A stretch of 34,232 nucleotides of DNA from Paramacrobiotus richtersi (GCA_034698045.1 JAQGAU010000214.1:1-34232); one strand, 5' to 3'; positions 12,401-24,096 are shown, counted from the stretch's first letter. Notes: generated by a model not told the origin, from the letters alone. Numbers and translations: made by a program.

Positions 12401-15400
12401 CTGAATTTTTCTGAATAATCTGCAAGTTTTATATAATTAAGTAAAACTTATCACCGGCTTGCTCTTACGAGTTTATATTGTATGAGGTATCTTTCCTGAT
12501 AAAACGGAAAGTGGTGTTATGCAAATGTGGTATCATCGTAGTGCAACGGCTGTACAACGCCCAGTTGATTGCGAGCTCTGTTCCTTGTTGTGCTGATTGG
12601 AATAAGTTTTTTATGTGAATGGATTGTTGTATGCAGATATTAGTGAGACGTATCCGAGAGAGTCATTAAATTATATAAACGGAAAGTACGTGTACACGCG
12701 CGTAGCAATACAGTGTACAACTATAGATGCGCCTTGTGGTATACGTATTGTTTTGACCGCTGTTTTGTTGACTTTTTACATATTTCAAATATCCGGTTAA
12801 AGATTCTTTTTAAAATACACCACTGTATAAAAAGCGTTCTTTTTTACCTTTATTGCTGACCTCTACGTATTCTACATTTGTCTCTCTTACTCTGGTTTAC
12901 ATGCAACCGCACATATCAGTACAGTTTACTATGATTTATGAGTTAACGTAGCGTAAATGTGTTGGTTCTCCTAAAGTGCATATTCCCATGATCAGCCACT
13001 CTGGCAAGCCTGACTAATTGGCTTCATAGTAAATCAGCTGTTTTGCATGTTTATTCAATTTTCTTGACAGTTCTGATGGTTACTAATGGTTGATAGCGTG
13101 GCGCGGGAGAAATGGCATGGTATATAAATGACTTTATCCACCGAGAATTTTACTTCAGCTTCTCTGAAGTCCACACGCGATGACTGCGTTATGTGGTAAA
13201 AAATTGGATAGCGTGGGTTTTAATGGCACTTTTCCGTGCCAAAAATTAGCAAATACGTACATATTTAGGAAAATGACTACACAAAATGGCGCATAAATGT
13301 TTTTTAATTATTTTAGGATAGATCAGAGCAAAACTCCGAACCCTATGCAACTGATACCGAAGAAGTAATAGTCTGGAAAAAATTATTTCAAATGAATTTA
13401 TTCTACTGGATTTAGAATTCTACAATGCAATATATCGACCTAGTAAATGAATATTTTTATATACATCATAACTAAAAATATGCTTATTTCTACATACTAA
13501 TTCATAAATATTTTTATAAATATTTTTTTATATTTTATGTTTGTTAAATATTTATTTGTTGCTGAAAAGAAATTACGAATACCGGTGCATATTGTAAATT
13601 TATTATAATATTTACAGTAAATTTATTACCCTAGCTTAACTTTTTAATTCAATATTATAGTAAATTAGTTATTTTATGTAATTGAGATATTACGTAATTC
13701 TAATAAACGCTAATGTAAATGACGCATGTCTGTTTTGTGTTTCTTTTCTGTTGCTAAATCAGTATATATTCTTGGCACCTTAACCACAAAGGTCACCGAC
13801 CATGGTTTACATTCCATCATGTTTCTTCGTCAGTAGCCAAGGCGGGAGACTAAATGTTTATAGATCAATCGTGGTTAATCGGTATGGCTTTGACAGTGCT
13901 GCAGCATCAAAGTGACAGCTTGCCAAAACACTGTCTTACGCCTTATCGAATGCCTAATGCCGGAAATGCCAGCAGGCAAACCCATCCGCGGCAGCGCTTA
14001 CGTAACGACCCGTTCTTTGCGCTGGCAAAGGACGGATTATAGATTACGCCCGTAATATCCTCCAGGCTTATTTTCTTGTAAGGGATATCGAAAAACAACA
14101 GAAGCCATTTCCGATCCCACTGCAAAAACATAACAGGGATTAAGTTTCGTTGGAAGAATTTAGAGTGCGATGCGGTTTCGTGGCCAGATAGAGGTTTGAT
14201 TCTGTAACATTCCACTGCAAATGCTGAAGAGCAAACGCCGTTACCGATCTGCTTTGTAATATTTCGGTTACCTCAGTAGTTTCTTACACGATCAACGTAC
14301 AACGCTTGTCGAAATAACGTGAACAAACTGCTTTCGACCCGCCATATCAAAGCACATATAAAAATATTGTGGTTATACGAAAATGTGTTTAGAACTTTTC
14401 ACCAGTGTAAAGGTCACCAGAAAACTAACAATGAAGCCAAAACAAAATCAGCAGATTCATATTTTACGTGTAAACTATGGTACTTTTGCATTGAACTTTC
14501 GCCAAAATGCATAAAACATGCGTAAGTCAACCAAAAAAATTATAAAATTCAATAAGTCCGAAAATTTCTATTAGCCGGTGAAGCCTCTTCTAAAGAGTTT
14601 GGCTACTGCAGTGTTATAATAATAAAAAGTTTCACATTACAAACGCGATTCATCGACTGCCGTTTAAAAGCTGTTGATTCTGTTGGTTGACCTCAGACTG
14701 TGTACGTAGTATTTGTATGGTATATGCGCTGTGCCGCTGTGCTGTTGTGTAGCATGCTTTATGGTCTTCGTTTGTTGGTACAGGCGTCTTCGTAATCGTG
14801 GCCATCGTGGCCCTCAAATCGCTCTTCCAGTACATCCCCAAAGCGGCCCTAGCCGCCGTCATCATCTGCGCCTGCCTGACCATGTTCGACTTCCAGATCT
14901 TCCGAGAACTCTGGTTCATCCGCAAATCCGAGCTCTTCGTGTTGGTCCTGACCATGGCCATGTGCCTGGTCCTGCGGGTGGAGTATGGACTGTTGATCGG
15001 GTTGACCGTCTCCATTCTGATGCTAGTGTACCCCATGGCCCGGCCGGTGGTTATTGTGCGGCGGCGCCGCCCGGTGGGTCATACACCGAAACTGGAGGAG
15101 TGCCGGATCAATGTGATTCCCCAGGGGGCCATTTTCTTCCCGGCTGCGGAGTATGTTAAGGAGGTGTTTAATGATGCGTTGTTTACGCTGCCGATTAAGG
15201 CGTTGTCGGCGCCGCGGGAATCGAATGCTAATGGAGATATGAAGGTAACGTTGAGCATTGTAGGTTTGCCGTTTCATTGGCTTGTAGAACTTTGTGTAAA
15301 CTTGCGGTAGTGCACTGTTTTATGAATTTGAGCGATTTATTTTCGAGGTCACAGACTGTGTTCGCTTTAGCTGTAACTTTTAGCGAATCGGTGAATGCCT

Positions 15401-15919
15401 TCACCACATAAAGATTTAGTACAACTTTCTAGAAGGACATGAACGAAGTCCGGAATCCTGATACGGTGTTTTCGCAGCATCGTACGATCTTTAAACATAC
15501 GCTCCAAAATAGTCGCTTTTGCACAATTCGTATGAATGATACGCTGTGATAATGTTTGCTTATTTTTTCGTGACCTTTGGTCTGTTTGTGATTGTACCAC
15601 GAAACATTTCGGTGCACTCATTAACAACATCCCTAACTTCAATTTGCAGGGTATAACCGTGCGGGATTCCTTGCCTCCCATCATCTTTGACGGGATTCAC
15701 TTAACCAGCTCCGACTACTCCACACTGCGCGCCCTCCGCAGCGTTTTTGTCAACTGCAAAGCCAACCACCGTGACATTGTCTTTGTCAACACGTCCGACG
15801 ACATCTTGGACATTATCATGCCGTTTAGAAAGAAGAATGTCCCGGCGGTGACCAGTGTGGCCAGCGTTAAACGCGAGACGGACGAAGAGAAACATGTACC
15901 CACCCGCCATCCCAATTAG
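6437..15919 (+). CDS. SLC26A11: SLC26-family anion (sulfate) transporter with STAS domain, SLC26A11-like, 9 exons
   Basis: Coding exons: 6437-6859, 7601-7739, 8507-8556, 8624-8825, 9784-9958, 10645-10790, 11742-12152, 14784-15244, 15650-15919. All introns are GT..AG and all phases join, giving 758 residues and a TAG stop. Residues 1-141 are a charged, Ser/Arg-rich cytosolic extension. The membrane core carries SLC26 hallmarks: LPITAWLPKY (160-169) before GDVVAGLTVGLT, GTSKDVTVGPTA (221-232), a GFT motif near 285, PVTGAFTRSALN (490-501) before SGVRTP, and IPKAALAAVI (533-542). A C-terminal STAS-type region follows to about 735. The family exchanges sulfate, chloride, bicarbonate and similar anions at the plasma membrane or lysosome; motif spelling is closest to SLC26A11, but substrate is inferred. 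Human SLC26A11 is about 606 residues, so most of the excess is the N-terminal extension. The start is the first ATG after an acceptor-like AG at 6405; M3 is an alternative. Exon 3 is only 50 nt. No AATAAA follows the stop. Confidence 0.93.
9180..9535 (+). repeat. Imperfect AT-rich tandem repeat in intron 4 of the SLC26-type gene
   Basis: Five or so copies of a unit around TATGTGAAAAGAAAAG followed by TTTTCAGAATTTTTCTATAT and a TA-rich tail. The copies are spaced irregularly, roughly 55 to 115 bases apart. A 74-codon open frame crosses part of the block but is low-complexity and is not taken as a gene. No function is evident. Confidence 0.7.
11279..11396 (+). repeat. Dispersed repeat, copy 1, in intron 6
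   Basis: About 115 bases containing the shared stretches GTTTGGATAAAACGCTGAAT, TTGCGCAATAACCGGACGTT and GCGCGCACAA recur almost unchanged at 12205-12320 in the same orientation. The two copies lie on either side of exon 7 of the transporter gene. The copies differ by small indels, for example about 8 bases missing here after TTTGAGAAG. No terminal inverted repeats or coding potential were seen, so the element type is unknown. Confidence 0.75.
11691..11719 (+). repeat. (TAAAC)n microsatellite next to the exon 7 acceptor
   Basis: Nearly six perfect tandem copies of TAAAC end 22 bases before the start of exon 7 at 11742. Only a short pyrimidine-containing stretch separates the array from the acceptor AG at 11740-11741. 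Confidence 0.9.
12205..12320 (+). repeat. Dispersed repeat, copy 2, in intron 7
   Basis: Second copy of the element at 11279-11396, in the same orientation and starting about 50 bases after the exon 7 donor. A shorter, weaker match (AAAATGTGTTTAGAACTTTTCACC) near 14380-14403 in the same intron may be a third, decayed copy. Confidence 0.75.
13080..13230 (+). promoter_or_regulatory. Candidate TATA promoter inside intron 7
   Basis: TATATAAA at 13121-13128 is followed about 30 bases later by an initiator-like TTCAGC, a 7-bp inverted repeat ACTTCAG/CTGAAGT, and an ATG at 13180 opening a frame of about 38 codons that could also end at a donor-like GTGGTAAA. The spacing resembles a real core promoter, but the peptide matches nothing I know and no downstream exon was identified. 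Confidence 0.2.
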
Positions 15920-16503
15920 GACGCCGGAAATGAAATCAAGGATATTTATGGAATGTTTGTCACAGATGAGATCTCTCGGTGTTGATTGTGCTGATCTCGA
16001 AAGTTAATCAAAACTGCCTGTTGGGTTTGTGGTTGGACGAACTGATAGGTTTTCAGATGAATCATTTTACCTTAGAATTGCTGGAATGATTGTGCGTAAT
16101 ATGCATGTGAGAAATGAGAGTGATTCTGTTTACTATTAGTTGATTGGACTGTGGATAATATTACCGTGTTTGTGATTAGTTTCTGTGGTATTGTTAGCTA
16201 GGTTGAACAAGTACCATTGTAGCTGTTTCCGGTGATTTCTATTTAAGGGACTTTGATGTGTAGGGTCAAGAATATCAGTAAAGTAATACGTGCAGCAATC
16301 TCTGACTTCTTGGTTTTCGTTATAACAAGCTGGACTTTCGATTTCTTATAAAGGTCACTTTTGTCAGCAAGTGGGATAAACAGATGGATTGAATTACACT
16401 CGATCGGACTGACAAGAACATCTAACGGGCCATGTTTTCCCGGATAGTAAAACAACATACAAGTGAAGCTGCAACATTTGGAACTCTTACGAAAAACATC
16501 ACT
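15920..16503. other. Convergent intergenic region between the SLC26-type gene and HECT copy A
   Basis: About 585 bases lie between two stop codons facing each other. There is no AATAAA for the plus-strand gene; the nearest variant is AGTAAA at 16277-16282. The right part, about 16345-16440, resembles the 3' flanks of HECT copies B and C, sharing AAAGGTCAC and, further on, a CTCGATCGG / GGACTGAC-type stretch. It therefore probably contains the 3' UTR of copy A on the minus strand. Confidence 0.5.
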
Positions 16504-19361
16504 TCAGTTGTACGTTACAGTTTCCGTCCCTTTGATAAGTTCAATGAGGTCCTGCACGAGCAGACGGTAGGTCACATACGGGGCCAGGTACAACACTCTC
16601 CGAGAATGACACGAAAACGAAGACTGCGTTCCAGATGTTGCCATTTCTATGCAGAATTTAGGTACCGGAAACGTTCCTGTGTGAAAATACCACCATTCTA
16701 TTATGCAAGCATGTAAAAAGCGTAGTTATGCGTACCTTTGGCTGCAACAGGAAATGCGCAAATACCAAGACTACGCTGCAGTAACCGAGAGCGTCGTTCG
16801 TTGTCCAGTGCCTTGACAAACTGTAGGAAAAGAGATGTGGCTACATAGGCATGCAGCGCATCTGTAAATCTTCACTTTTACCCGCCAAAACCATACGACT
16901 TGCTTGCTTGTTGGCTCACAATCTTTATAGACGGTATGGCTCTGCCATGTATCAATGTCAATATTTTGCACACCACAAAGCAGCAGCTGAAAATAGCAGG
17001 AGTATCAACAGTTACGATAATCTGTCTGCTGGCAAAATATTTCACCTGTAAATCGTAGTGATTAAAGTAACACAGCCACTGCCCGGGAATAACTTCATTC
17101 AGCCCATCGATCACTGCGCGCCAGCGTTCTGCGAGAATCTTGGAGCAGTCGTCATTTAAACCATCTTTTATTTCGACTTTTTCCGGGTTGCTGCTTTTCG
17201 CTTTGTTCGAATCAGGTGCATAATTCAAGCGATCTTTCACTGTTTTCAAGAAAGAGAGAAAAGAAGCACCCAGTTTCTTTTCCGGTTGACTCTGACTGCA
17301 AAGAACACATCTCATCTCTGAACTATTACACATATAGATATTTACTGTACATCGGTCGGGAACTTTCGTTGTCCAATCCCGAGAAACAGTTAATGTTTCT
17401 AACGCAACCAGTGTTGTCTACAAGACCCTCGCGTTTTAGCAGTCGTTTGTAGAACGTTAGAGTCGGTCCCAATCCAAGAACCAGAGGTTTTCGATGACAA
17501 AGACTCTGCAAAAAACCACATGATCACAGTTATACCATGACACACTGCTAGATGTAGGGTTGGTTTCAGAACGGATTTCGGCTGTTTTGAAGTGATTTGA
17601 AATGCAAATCAAAGCGTTTGAAATGTGAAATGCTTTGATTTGAAATGACGTCACAATTGACACACTATGGCCAGACCCCGCTTTGATGTGATTTGATTGT
17701 GATTCGAAATGTGAAAGTTGTGACGCTTTGAAACCATCCCTGGCTAGATGGGCCTTACCATAGCAATGAAGCGACCGAGAAACTTGAAGCGGTTCAAATG
17801 ATCCGAATCCGAGCCAAGCCCATAGAACAGTTCCAGCCCATGTCCAGTATCTTTGGCGTATTGAAACAGACCATAACTCGGTTCACTCAGCTCGCGAAAC
17901 ATCAAGCCGAACCATTCGCGCAAATCGCCATCCAGTTTTGATATTTCTTTATCTCGGAATGAAACAACCAACTTTTTCCGAAGCTCATATCCCGGAATGC
18001 GCATGATCTGCTCATAAGACTCGGCAAGCACTTGACCTTTCCCCTGAACAGTAATCTCCAGTTTCCCATACGTTCTGGTAATCCGGCAACAGTAACAAAA
18101 GTGGCACAGTTTGCAGACGATGGAAGTGCCGGCGCCGGTAATGTTGCAGGCAAGGGTTTTATCAATTTCCAGGATACTATGCGTGTCCGGATGTTGGCAC
18201 TGGACGATCCGGTTGGAGGGATTTGCGAATACGGGATAGTCGAGATCCGGATCTCTAAAGATTGTCCATCCCAGTGGCAGCGACTCCGGTTCGTTTGTTG
18301 TGGTTGAACGGGCAAAACGAACCAGCTCTGAGAGACTCTGGTAAGGTTTCAGGATGATGGGCAACTGCCGCGATGGATGGCACACTGCAATATGGTCAAC
18401 GATGGGTGTCCGATTGTCGATCTCCTGTAAAGAAGCAGGTGTTTGTTGTCGTACTGAAGTTTCGTACAGCGAAATCTCGCACTTATGTCAAGCAATATGT
18501 AAGGAGACTGAACCGGTTTTTTGATAGATTCCGCTGTGTGTCAGTTATGCGGCCCGTAATCAACGGGAGAGACAACTACATTACTGTTGATCGAAGCTGC
18601 TCGCTAGTAATGAGGAGAACAGTTGTATTGCATGTTCACTGTATTTCAATATTGTATGTAGAATGCAGTTGTTCTATTAAAATTACTATCGAGCGGATTC
18701 GTGTCGATGTGTAAATATTGTGGAACTGGCGAGAAAAATTCCTCGCGCGTTGACCATGGACGCCCGGAGCGGGCGCGCCTGCCGAACTGGTGAAGATTGC
18801 CGATTCTTGAACGGGCAGATTTACGGGATTTTTGGTAATGGCGGAAACTTTTTCCATTGTCGCAAAAGAATTTTCGGTTTCCAGATACTTATTTTACGGG
18901 CAAAGTGGCGAATTTGTTTTGAACTGAAGGCGGTCGGAACGGCCAGACAGACTGTTTCTGGGTGCTTGCGAAGTGAGCGGGAAGGGTTCTGGCCATGCAT
19001 TCATGTAAACTGCATGTGGCCCTCGGACAGCCTCTAACAACTGTAAGTCAAAAAACGCTATACAAGCGTCACTAACCTGCTGAAGTGCCGTTTTCTCATG
19101 TACAGTTCCATGTCCGTCGAGAACCTCTGTTAGGAAATGGTTCGAAGTGGCGCTGAGCGCACGCTTTAGCACGGGATGCTCCCAGCTCGTACTGCGCGTA
19201 TTATGATTACCGTAACAAATTCGTCCTTCGGGAGTTCGCCCGATTGACCATCCGGCTGGCAGATCAACGTGAATTTTCTTGGCATCACGCAGCTTCTGCA
19301 GAAAATCGGATCCTTCCTGCCATATCGCAGGTGAAATCACTGGCGTACGCTCATTAGACAT
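16504..19361 (-). CDS. WW-HECT protein, copy A (intact; HECT catalytic Cys replaced by Ser)
   Basis: Minus-strand exons, 5' to 3': 19361-19077, 18424-17759, 17505-17351, 17295-17046, 16986-16882, 16820-16736, 16676-16504. They give 572 residues without internal stops, all introns GT..AG (one only 55 bp). A WW domain spans about 34-63 with W38 and W60. A second WW-like segment begins LPLGW at about 144, but its second Trp is Cys (171). The HECT domain fills about 231-572: LREWFGLMFREL and FLGRFIAM in the N-lobe, WFWR then LDNERRSRLLQ in the C-lobe. Ordinary family members transfer ubiquitin through a C-lobe Cys. Aligned without gaps from FCIE to LAPY, that position is Ser540, and a Cys is at 538. 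There is no C2 domain and no Phe at the fourth-last residue. The start MSNE matches MST of the paralogues; an ATG two codons upstream (19367) is possible. It could be a pseudo-ligase, decoy or scaffold. Confidence 0.85.
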
Positions 19362-19616
19362 TGTCATATACTGTAGACTCCGGACTGTATCTGGACAGTT
19401 GGAATAAATCTTCTTATCAAGATCAGTACCGATTTTATTGGCACACTTCACTGGCCATATATTTCTCAGAATAATTCTGAATATTCACAGATACTGGTTG
19501 AGGCACCATAATGCATATGGAATGTCCATATATTATTTCGGAAAATAAAACCAAAGAAATGAAAAGCGACTGCAAATACTGGCTAACCAAGTTGATTCTA
19601 CAGGCACACAAGAAAA

Positions 19617-19680
19617 ATCGATCGATCGAAGAGGGAACTGTTGATGTCGAACGGTGCTGCGATGTCCAGCATAAACATGC
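19617..19680 (-). promoter_or_regulatory. Conserved upstream block of HECT copy A
   Basis: About 260-320 bases before the copy A start codon lies a block with a CGATCGATCG run and the stretch GTCGAACGGTGCTGC followed by GTCCAGCAT (read on the plus strand). Copies B (24380-24460) and C (33752-33820) have the same block at about the same distance. It is either a shared promoter element or a marker of the duplicated unit. Confidence 0.5.
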
Positions 19681-20099
19681 TACTGCTGACCACCACGATC
19701 GATATATTATGTATGTGGATATGTGGCTGTAGGCTGTAGCGCTGCATTTCTTGATGCTTGAACTGTGCTTGTATAACCAGGGTCAATACCATAGCCACCA
19801 GTACCGCCCATACATTCGGAGTCTCGGACTGTTAGAAATTTCGCCATAATGAAGACAGAGATTTACTACACTAACACTGTAAGCTGAAAGCCCCTGATTA
19901 CACGGAAAACCATTTTCTGGATCTTTTGATTCAGATAGACCATTGATAAGTACAAGCCTACTAACGGCATGCAAAGCTGTTGTCGTTCTTGTTGCTACTG
20001 TAGACGGAAAAATCTGTCCACCAGAGTAAAAAGACCGTCGCTTCAAGGGTACATTCGTATACTAGGTGGTGATCAGGTCACGGTTTAGTCAGTTCAGGC

Positions 20100-20285
20100 T
20101 GGGTCGAAACTTCTGGGCGTATCGAGAATGCCAACTGTGAAACGTCAACGCAGGGGACACGATCGCAACAGCTGGCAACAGCATCGTCGTAATTAGAGCA
20201 AACGGGACATAATGTTGGACTGTCTTTTCCGCAGTTCCGCAAGAGCACTGGGATGAAACACCGGGTCTAAAAGCAGCTGGAATGC
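20100..20285 (-). pseudogene. Possible LINE-type retrotransposon fragment
   Basis: On the minus strand, about 20247-20212 reads CSCGTAEKTVQH, which resembles the C-x-C-G...E-x-T-x-x-H pattern found after the reverse transcriptase of many LINE elements. The expected following C-P segment appears in a neighbouring frame (LCPVCSNYDD), suggesting a frameshift. No reverse transcriptase domain is seen upstream. This rests on one short motif. Confidence 0.2.
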
Positions 20286-20520
20286 CCCACGTCAGACTTC
20301 AACAAAAGTACGCTTCTCTTGTTTCTTTTGGTGTTTAGAGCAAGATTTTCTCCAAACTGATCTTCGAATGCTCTCTTGGATGCTGTGAAGATGGCGACAA
20401 ATTTGAAAGGATGTCTCCGACTGCTGCCATATTGCATTGCTGTTTACTTTAACACCAGTCAGCAGTTCTTTTGAATGCACCTTTGGAGTCTGGGCGCTGC
20501 CAAAACTCTAGTTATCCACC

Positions 20521-20563
20521 AATAATAATAATAATTAATAATTATTACAGTAATAATAATTAT
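20521..20563 (+). repeat. (AAT)n-like simple repeat
   Basis: Imperfect AAT/TAA trinucleotide run in the intergenic region between HECT copies A and B. Confidence 0.8.
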
Positions 20564-21029
20564 GAACACAGTAGTAACAGGTATCAAGTTCTGACTGCTT
20601 AGTTTTCATTAGCACACCGCTGACGTGTTGCCCAACGAGTACTTTCCATTTTTAATAAAGGTCACGTCTATAAGTACTTCCATGATCGATAACATACAAA
20701 TTCACAAAACCGCACTCGATCGGTCCCTGTCGATCTTGACCGACGGGAACAGTTAGCGTACCATACTGTCCAGCGCTCTCAAAAACAAAATTATTGTACA
20801 GCTATAATAACGGTGTCACAGCGCAGCGATTAAATTGTGACGAACTGCTGGGGTTTCAGATTAAGACAGCGGTACATGGCCGCTACAACATCGTAACAAG
20901 ACACGATGCAACCGCTACGAATTGTACAACATCATACAAGCCCAAGGTAAAAGACAATATTGGCATACGGGCATTACGTAGTGTCCCGCGGCTCGGTCAT
21001 CCAGCCGGGTTCTCGTGAATGCTTCGAAG

Positions 21030-24000
21030 TCATTTGTACGTCACAGCTTCCGTTCCTTCGATCAGCTCACTGAGGTCTTCCACGAGCAGACGGTAAGTCT
21101 CGTACGGTGCCAGATGCAACACTCTCCGAGGATTACTTGAAAACGTAGACTTCGCCCCAGATTCAGCCATTTCGATGCAGAATGTGGGCAGAGAAAAGGT
21201 TCCTGTATAAAATACCACCATGTTATCGTGCGTGCAGAAGGGTTTTACTGTGCTCACCTTTCGATTCAGTAGGAAATGCGCAAATCCCGACAGTAAACTG
21301 CAACAGCCGAGAGCGTCTTTCGTTGTCCAGTGCTTTGACAAACTGTAGGTCAAGAGATGTGGTTAGAAAGACGGTACACGTGCACGTCCAACTGTTTCCT
21401 TTACCCGCCAAAACCATTCGATCTGCTTGTTTGCTGTTGCGCAGTCCGTATACATGGACATGGTATGCCGTTGCCATGTACCAATGTCGATGTTTTGCAC
21501 ACCGCACACTAGCAACTATAAACAACTGGTTCTTGGAATTTAGTGTGCAATCAGTTTGCATAAAAGTGATCTGACCTGTAAATCGTATTGATTGAAGTAA
21601 CGAAGCCACTGCTCGGGGATAACGTCGTTAAACCCTTGAAGCACTGCCTGCCATCGTTTGTTGAGAATCTTTGAGCAGTCATGATGGAAACCGACGTCGA
21701 CTTTTGCTTTTTCTGGGTTGCTGGCTTTCACTTGATTTGGATCATACCCTTGATTAAAGCGATTCTTTATTGTGCTGAAGAAAGTGACCAGAGAAGTGCC
21801 CCAGTTCTTTCGCGGTTGATTCTGACTGCAAAGGATTCGAAAATCATACCTCTGCATTATTCCCGTTTTTATCGGCACAGGTATACTATACCTCAATTGA
21901 GAGCTTCCGTTGTCCATTTCCAAGAGAGAGGAGTTGGGATTTGCCAAACGTCCAGGGTTTTCTACAACATTCTCGCGCTTCAGCAGCCGTTTGTAGAACA
22001 TAAGAGTCGGTCCAAATCCAAGGTCAACAGGCTTTCCATGGAAAAGAATCTGTAGCAAACAACAAACAAATCTGTAACCGGTAGCTTTTCTTAGTCCTGA
22101 CAGTAAACATGAGTATAATATATATAGATGGTCATGGACTGAAACATCCGATAATCCCACCGTACCGTCTACGTGAAGTTTTTATCAGGAAAGTAAAACA
22201 GCTGTCTTGCACCGAAGGAAAAGTTCGCTATAGTATACGCGCAGTACCTGAAGTACAATAGTATTTCCCTGTGGCATAGCACACCGATATCTGGCAGTTA
22301 AACCCCTAAGTGTGAGAATATCAGCCCACTATGATATTAAAACGTATGATCTTTCACTATTCTTTCACACTCAAACTGGATTGCTGTAAGGCTCTCCAGG
22401 ACAAGATAACAGGTGGTGGGATTACGGATTACGATTCAGGAAAGATGACTCTACATGTTACACGATTCACGAAGCACACACACGACAACAAACAGGATTT
22501 TTATTAGGAAAGGAGATACGACCGTACGAACTTTGTAAAACGGAAAACTAAATTTTCAGTTAGAAAACATCTCTGCTCTAGCACATCGTGAGTTAACGAT
22601 GAGTCACAAGGCAAGACACAGGTAGAGAGAATAGATCACGATACTTCCGGTACAGTCGATTACGCTTTATCGCTTTAATATAAACGTACTAGCTTGTCTA
22701 CTGATGGGCCTTACTTACCATAGCAATGAAGCGACCAAGGAACCTAAACCGCTTCAAATGGTCCGAATCCACGCAATGTCCAGTGAACAGTTCCCACCCG
22801 CATTCACTACCTTTGGCGGATCGAAAAATACCATATCCCGGATCGCAAAGCTCACGGAACATTAACCCAAACCATTCCCGCACCACACCATCCAGTTGTG
22901 GATTTTCATGGTGGCTATCCCGGAAGGAGACAACCAGCTCTTTTCGCAGCTCATACCCCGGAACACGCATGATCTGCTCATAAGATTCCGCAAGCAATGC
23001 ACGTTTACCTTCAACAGTGATCGCCAGTTTCCCGTACGTTTTGTTAGACCGACACAAGTACGCAAACGCGCTCAGTTTGCAAACGATGGAAGTGCCGGCC
23101 CCGGTAATAGTGCAGGCGGGCGTTTTGTCAACTTCCCAGATTCTATGGGATTGCGGATGGTACCACTGGACTATGCGAGTGTGGGGGTTGACGAATATAT
23201 ACAAGATCTGGATCTTTCCAGATTGTCCATCCCGACGGCAGAGGCAGCCGTTTGGTTGCTGTGGCTGCTCGGCCACCGCGAGACAACTCGGAAAGACTAC
23301 TGTAGCGTTTCTGGATGCCGCGCTGCTGCCGAGATCGGTGGCTCGTTGTTTGGTCAACGGGTTGGATTCGATTGTCCATTGCTTTCTTCTGCAAGCAGCC
23401 CATGTATAAAGTACTATAAACTGTTGGTTGATTCTTGCACTGAAGTTACGCGCAGCGGAATCACCCTCTGAGGTCGCGCAGTAAGTATAAAGACTAGAAC
23501 CTAATCTATACAAAATTTCTCTGTCCGTAAATGAAGAGTCGTCAGCAATGTCAAATTACTATTAGTAAATACGTTTACTTAAAATTGGAGACTGGATTAA
23601 TTACATTAGTACAAGTTAAAACTCGAAATTACCTAGTTTTGTGGTGACATAATTAGACATTAGACATAATTAAAGGCTTAACTAATTATACACTAGACAT
23701 AATTAAAGGCTTTAATTAAAGACACCTCGTGACACAAAAAAAAGACAAAAAACCATAATTAAAGATACTCGCATGATGCCGTGTATAGGCGTGACTAACC
23801 TGCTGGAAAGCCGGTGCCCCGAGTTTCTCACCACGATTATCGGCAATATTTGTCAAGGAACCCTTCCACGTTGCACTGAACGCACGCTTCACGTTGTGCA
23901 CGGGATATCGCCAGCTAACTCCACGCTTATTGTGGTCAAGATAATATAGGCGTCCTTCCGGAGTTCGTCGCATGGACCATCCCGGTGGAAGATGACTTCG

Positions 24001-24096
24001 AATTTTCCTGTGATCACGAAGACCCTGCAGATAGTCTAATCCTTCCTGCCATTTCACAGGTGAAATGACTGGAGTCGCATTATCGACTGTAGACAT
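21030..24096 (-). pseudogene. WW-HECT protein, copy B (one frameshift in exon 2; HECT catalytic Cys replaced by Pro)
   Basis: Exons by homology with A and C, minus strand: 24096-23800, 23388-22719, 22049-21892, 21825-21576, 21515-21405, 21342-21258, 21202-21030. All splice sites are intact, with the same phases as the paralogues. Exon 1 has a canonical WW domain (LPPGW ... SWRYP). In exon 2 a second WW domain, keeping its second Trp (IVQWYHP), is cut by a frameshift near 23193-23207: a 5-base gap relative to A and C moves the reading from DPDLVYI to FVNPHTRI. All remaining exons are open. The HECT C-lobe reads SSNPRRVLHLAPY, with Pro at the catalytic position. Exon 5 carries two extra residues. 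The clean splice sites and single lesion suggest recent inactivation or a sequencing error; if the reading is wrong, this is a third intact gene. Confidence 0.75.
23661..23712 (+). repeat. Short AT-rich direct repeat in intron 1 of HECT copy B
   Basis: Two copies of TAGACATAATTAAAGGCTT begin at 23661 and 23694, with related partial copies (TAGACAT, AATTAAAG) on both sides. Confidence 0.7.

Larger units (their letters stand above)
19681..21029. other. Intergenic region between HECT copies A and B
   Basis: No complete gene is recognised. Minus-strand frames of 62-87 codons are present without known domains. The part near 20650-20770 resembles the 3' flanks of copies A and C (AATAAAGGTCAC, then CACTCGATCGG) and contains ATTAAA on the minus strand, so it is probably the 3' flank of copy B. 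An (AAT)n-like stretch lies at about 20521-20563. Confidence 0.45.

Noticed and set aside
14713-15159. 148-codon plus-strand frame over transporter exon 8 in another frame
   Set aside because: It overlaps the in-phase exon 14784-15244, which encodes clear SLC26 sequence and joins its neighbours by consensus splice sites.
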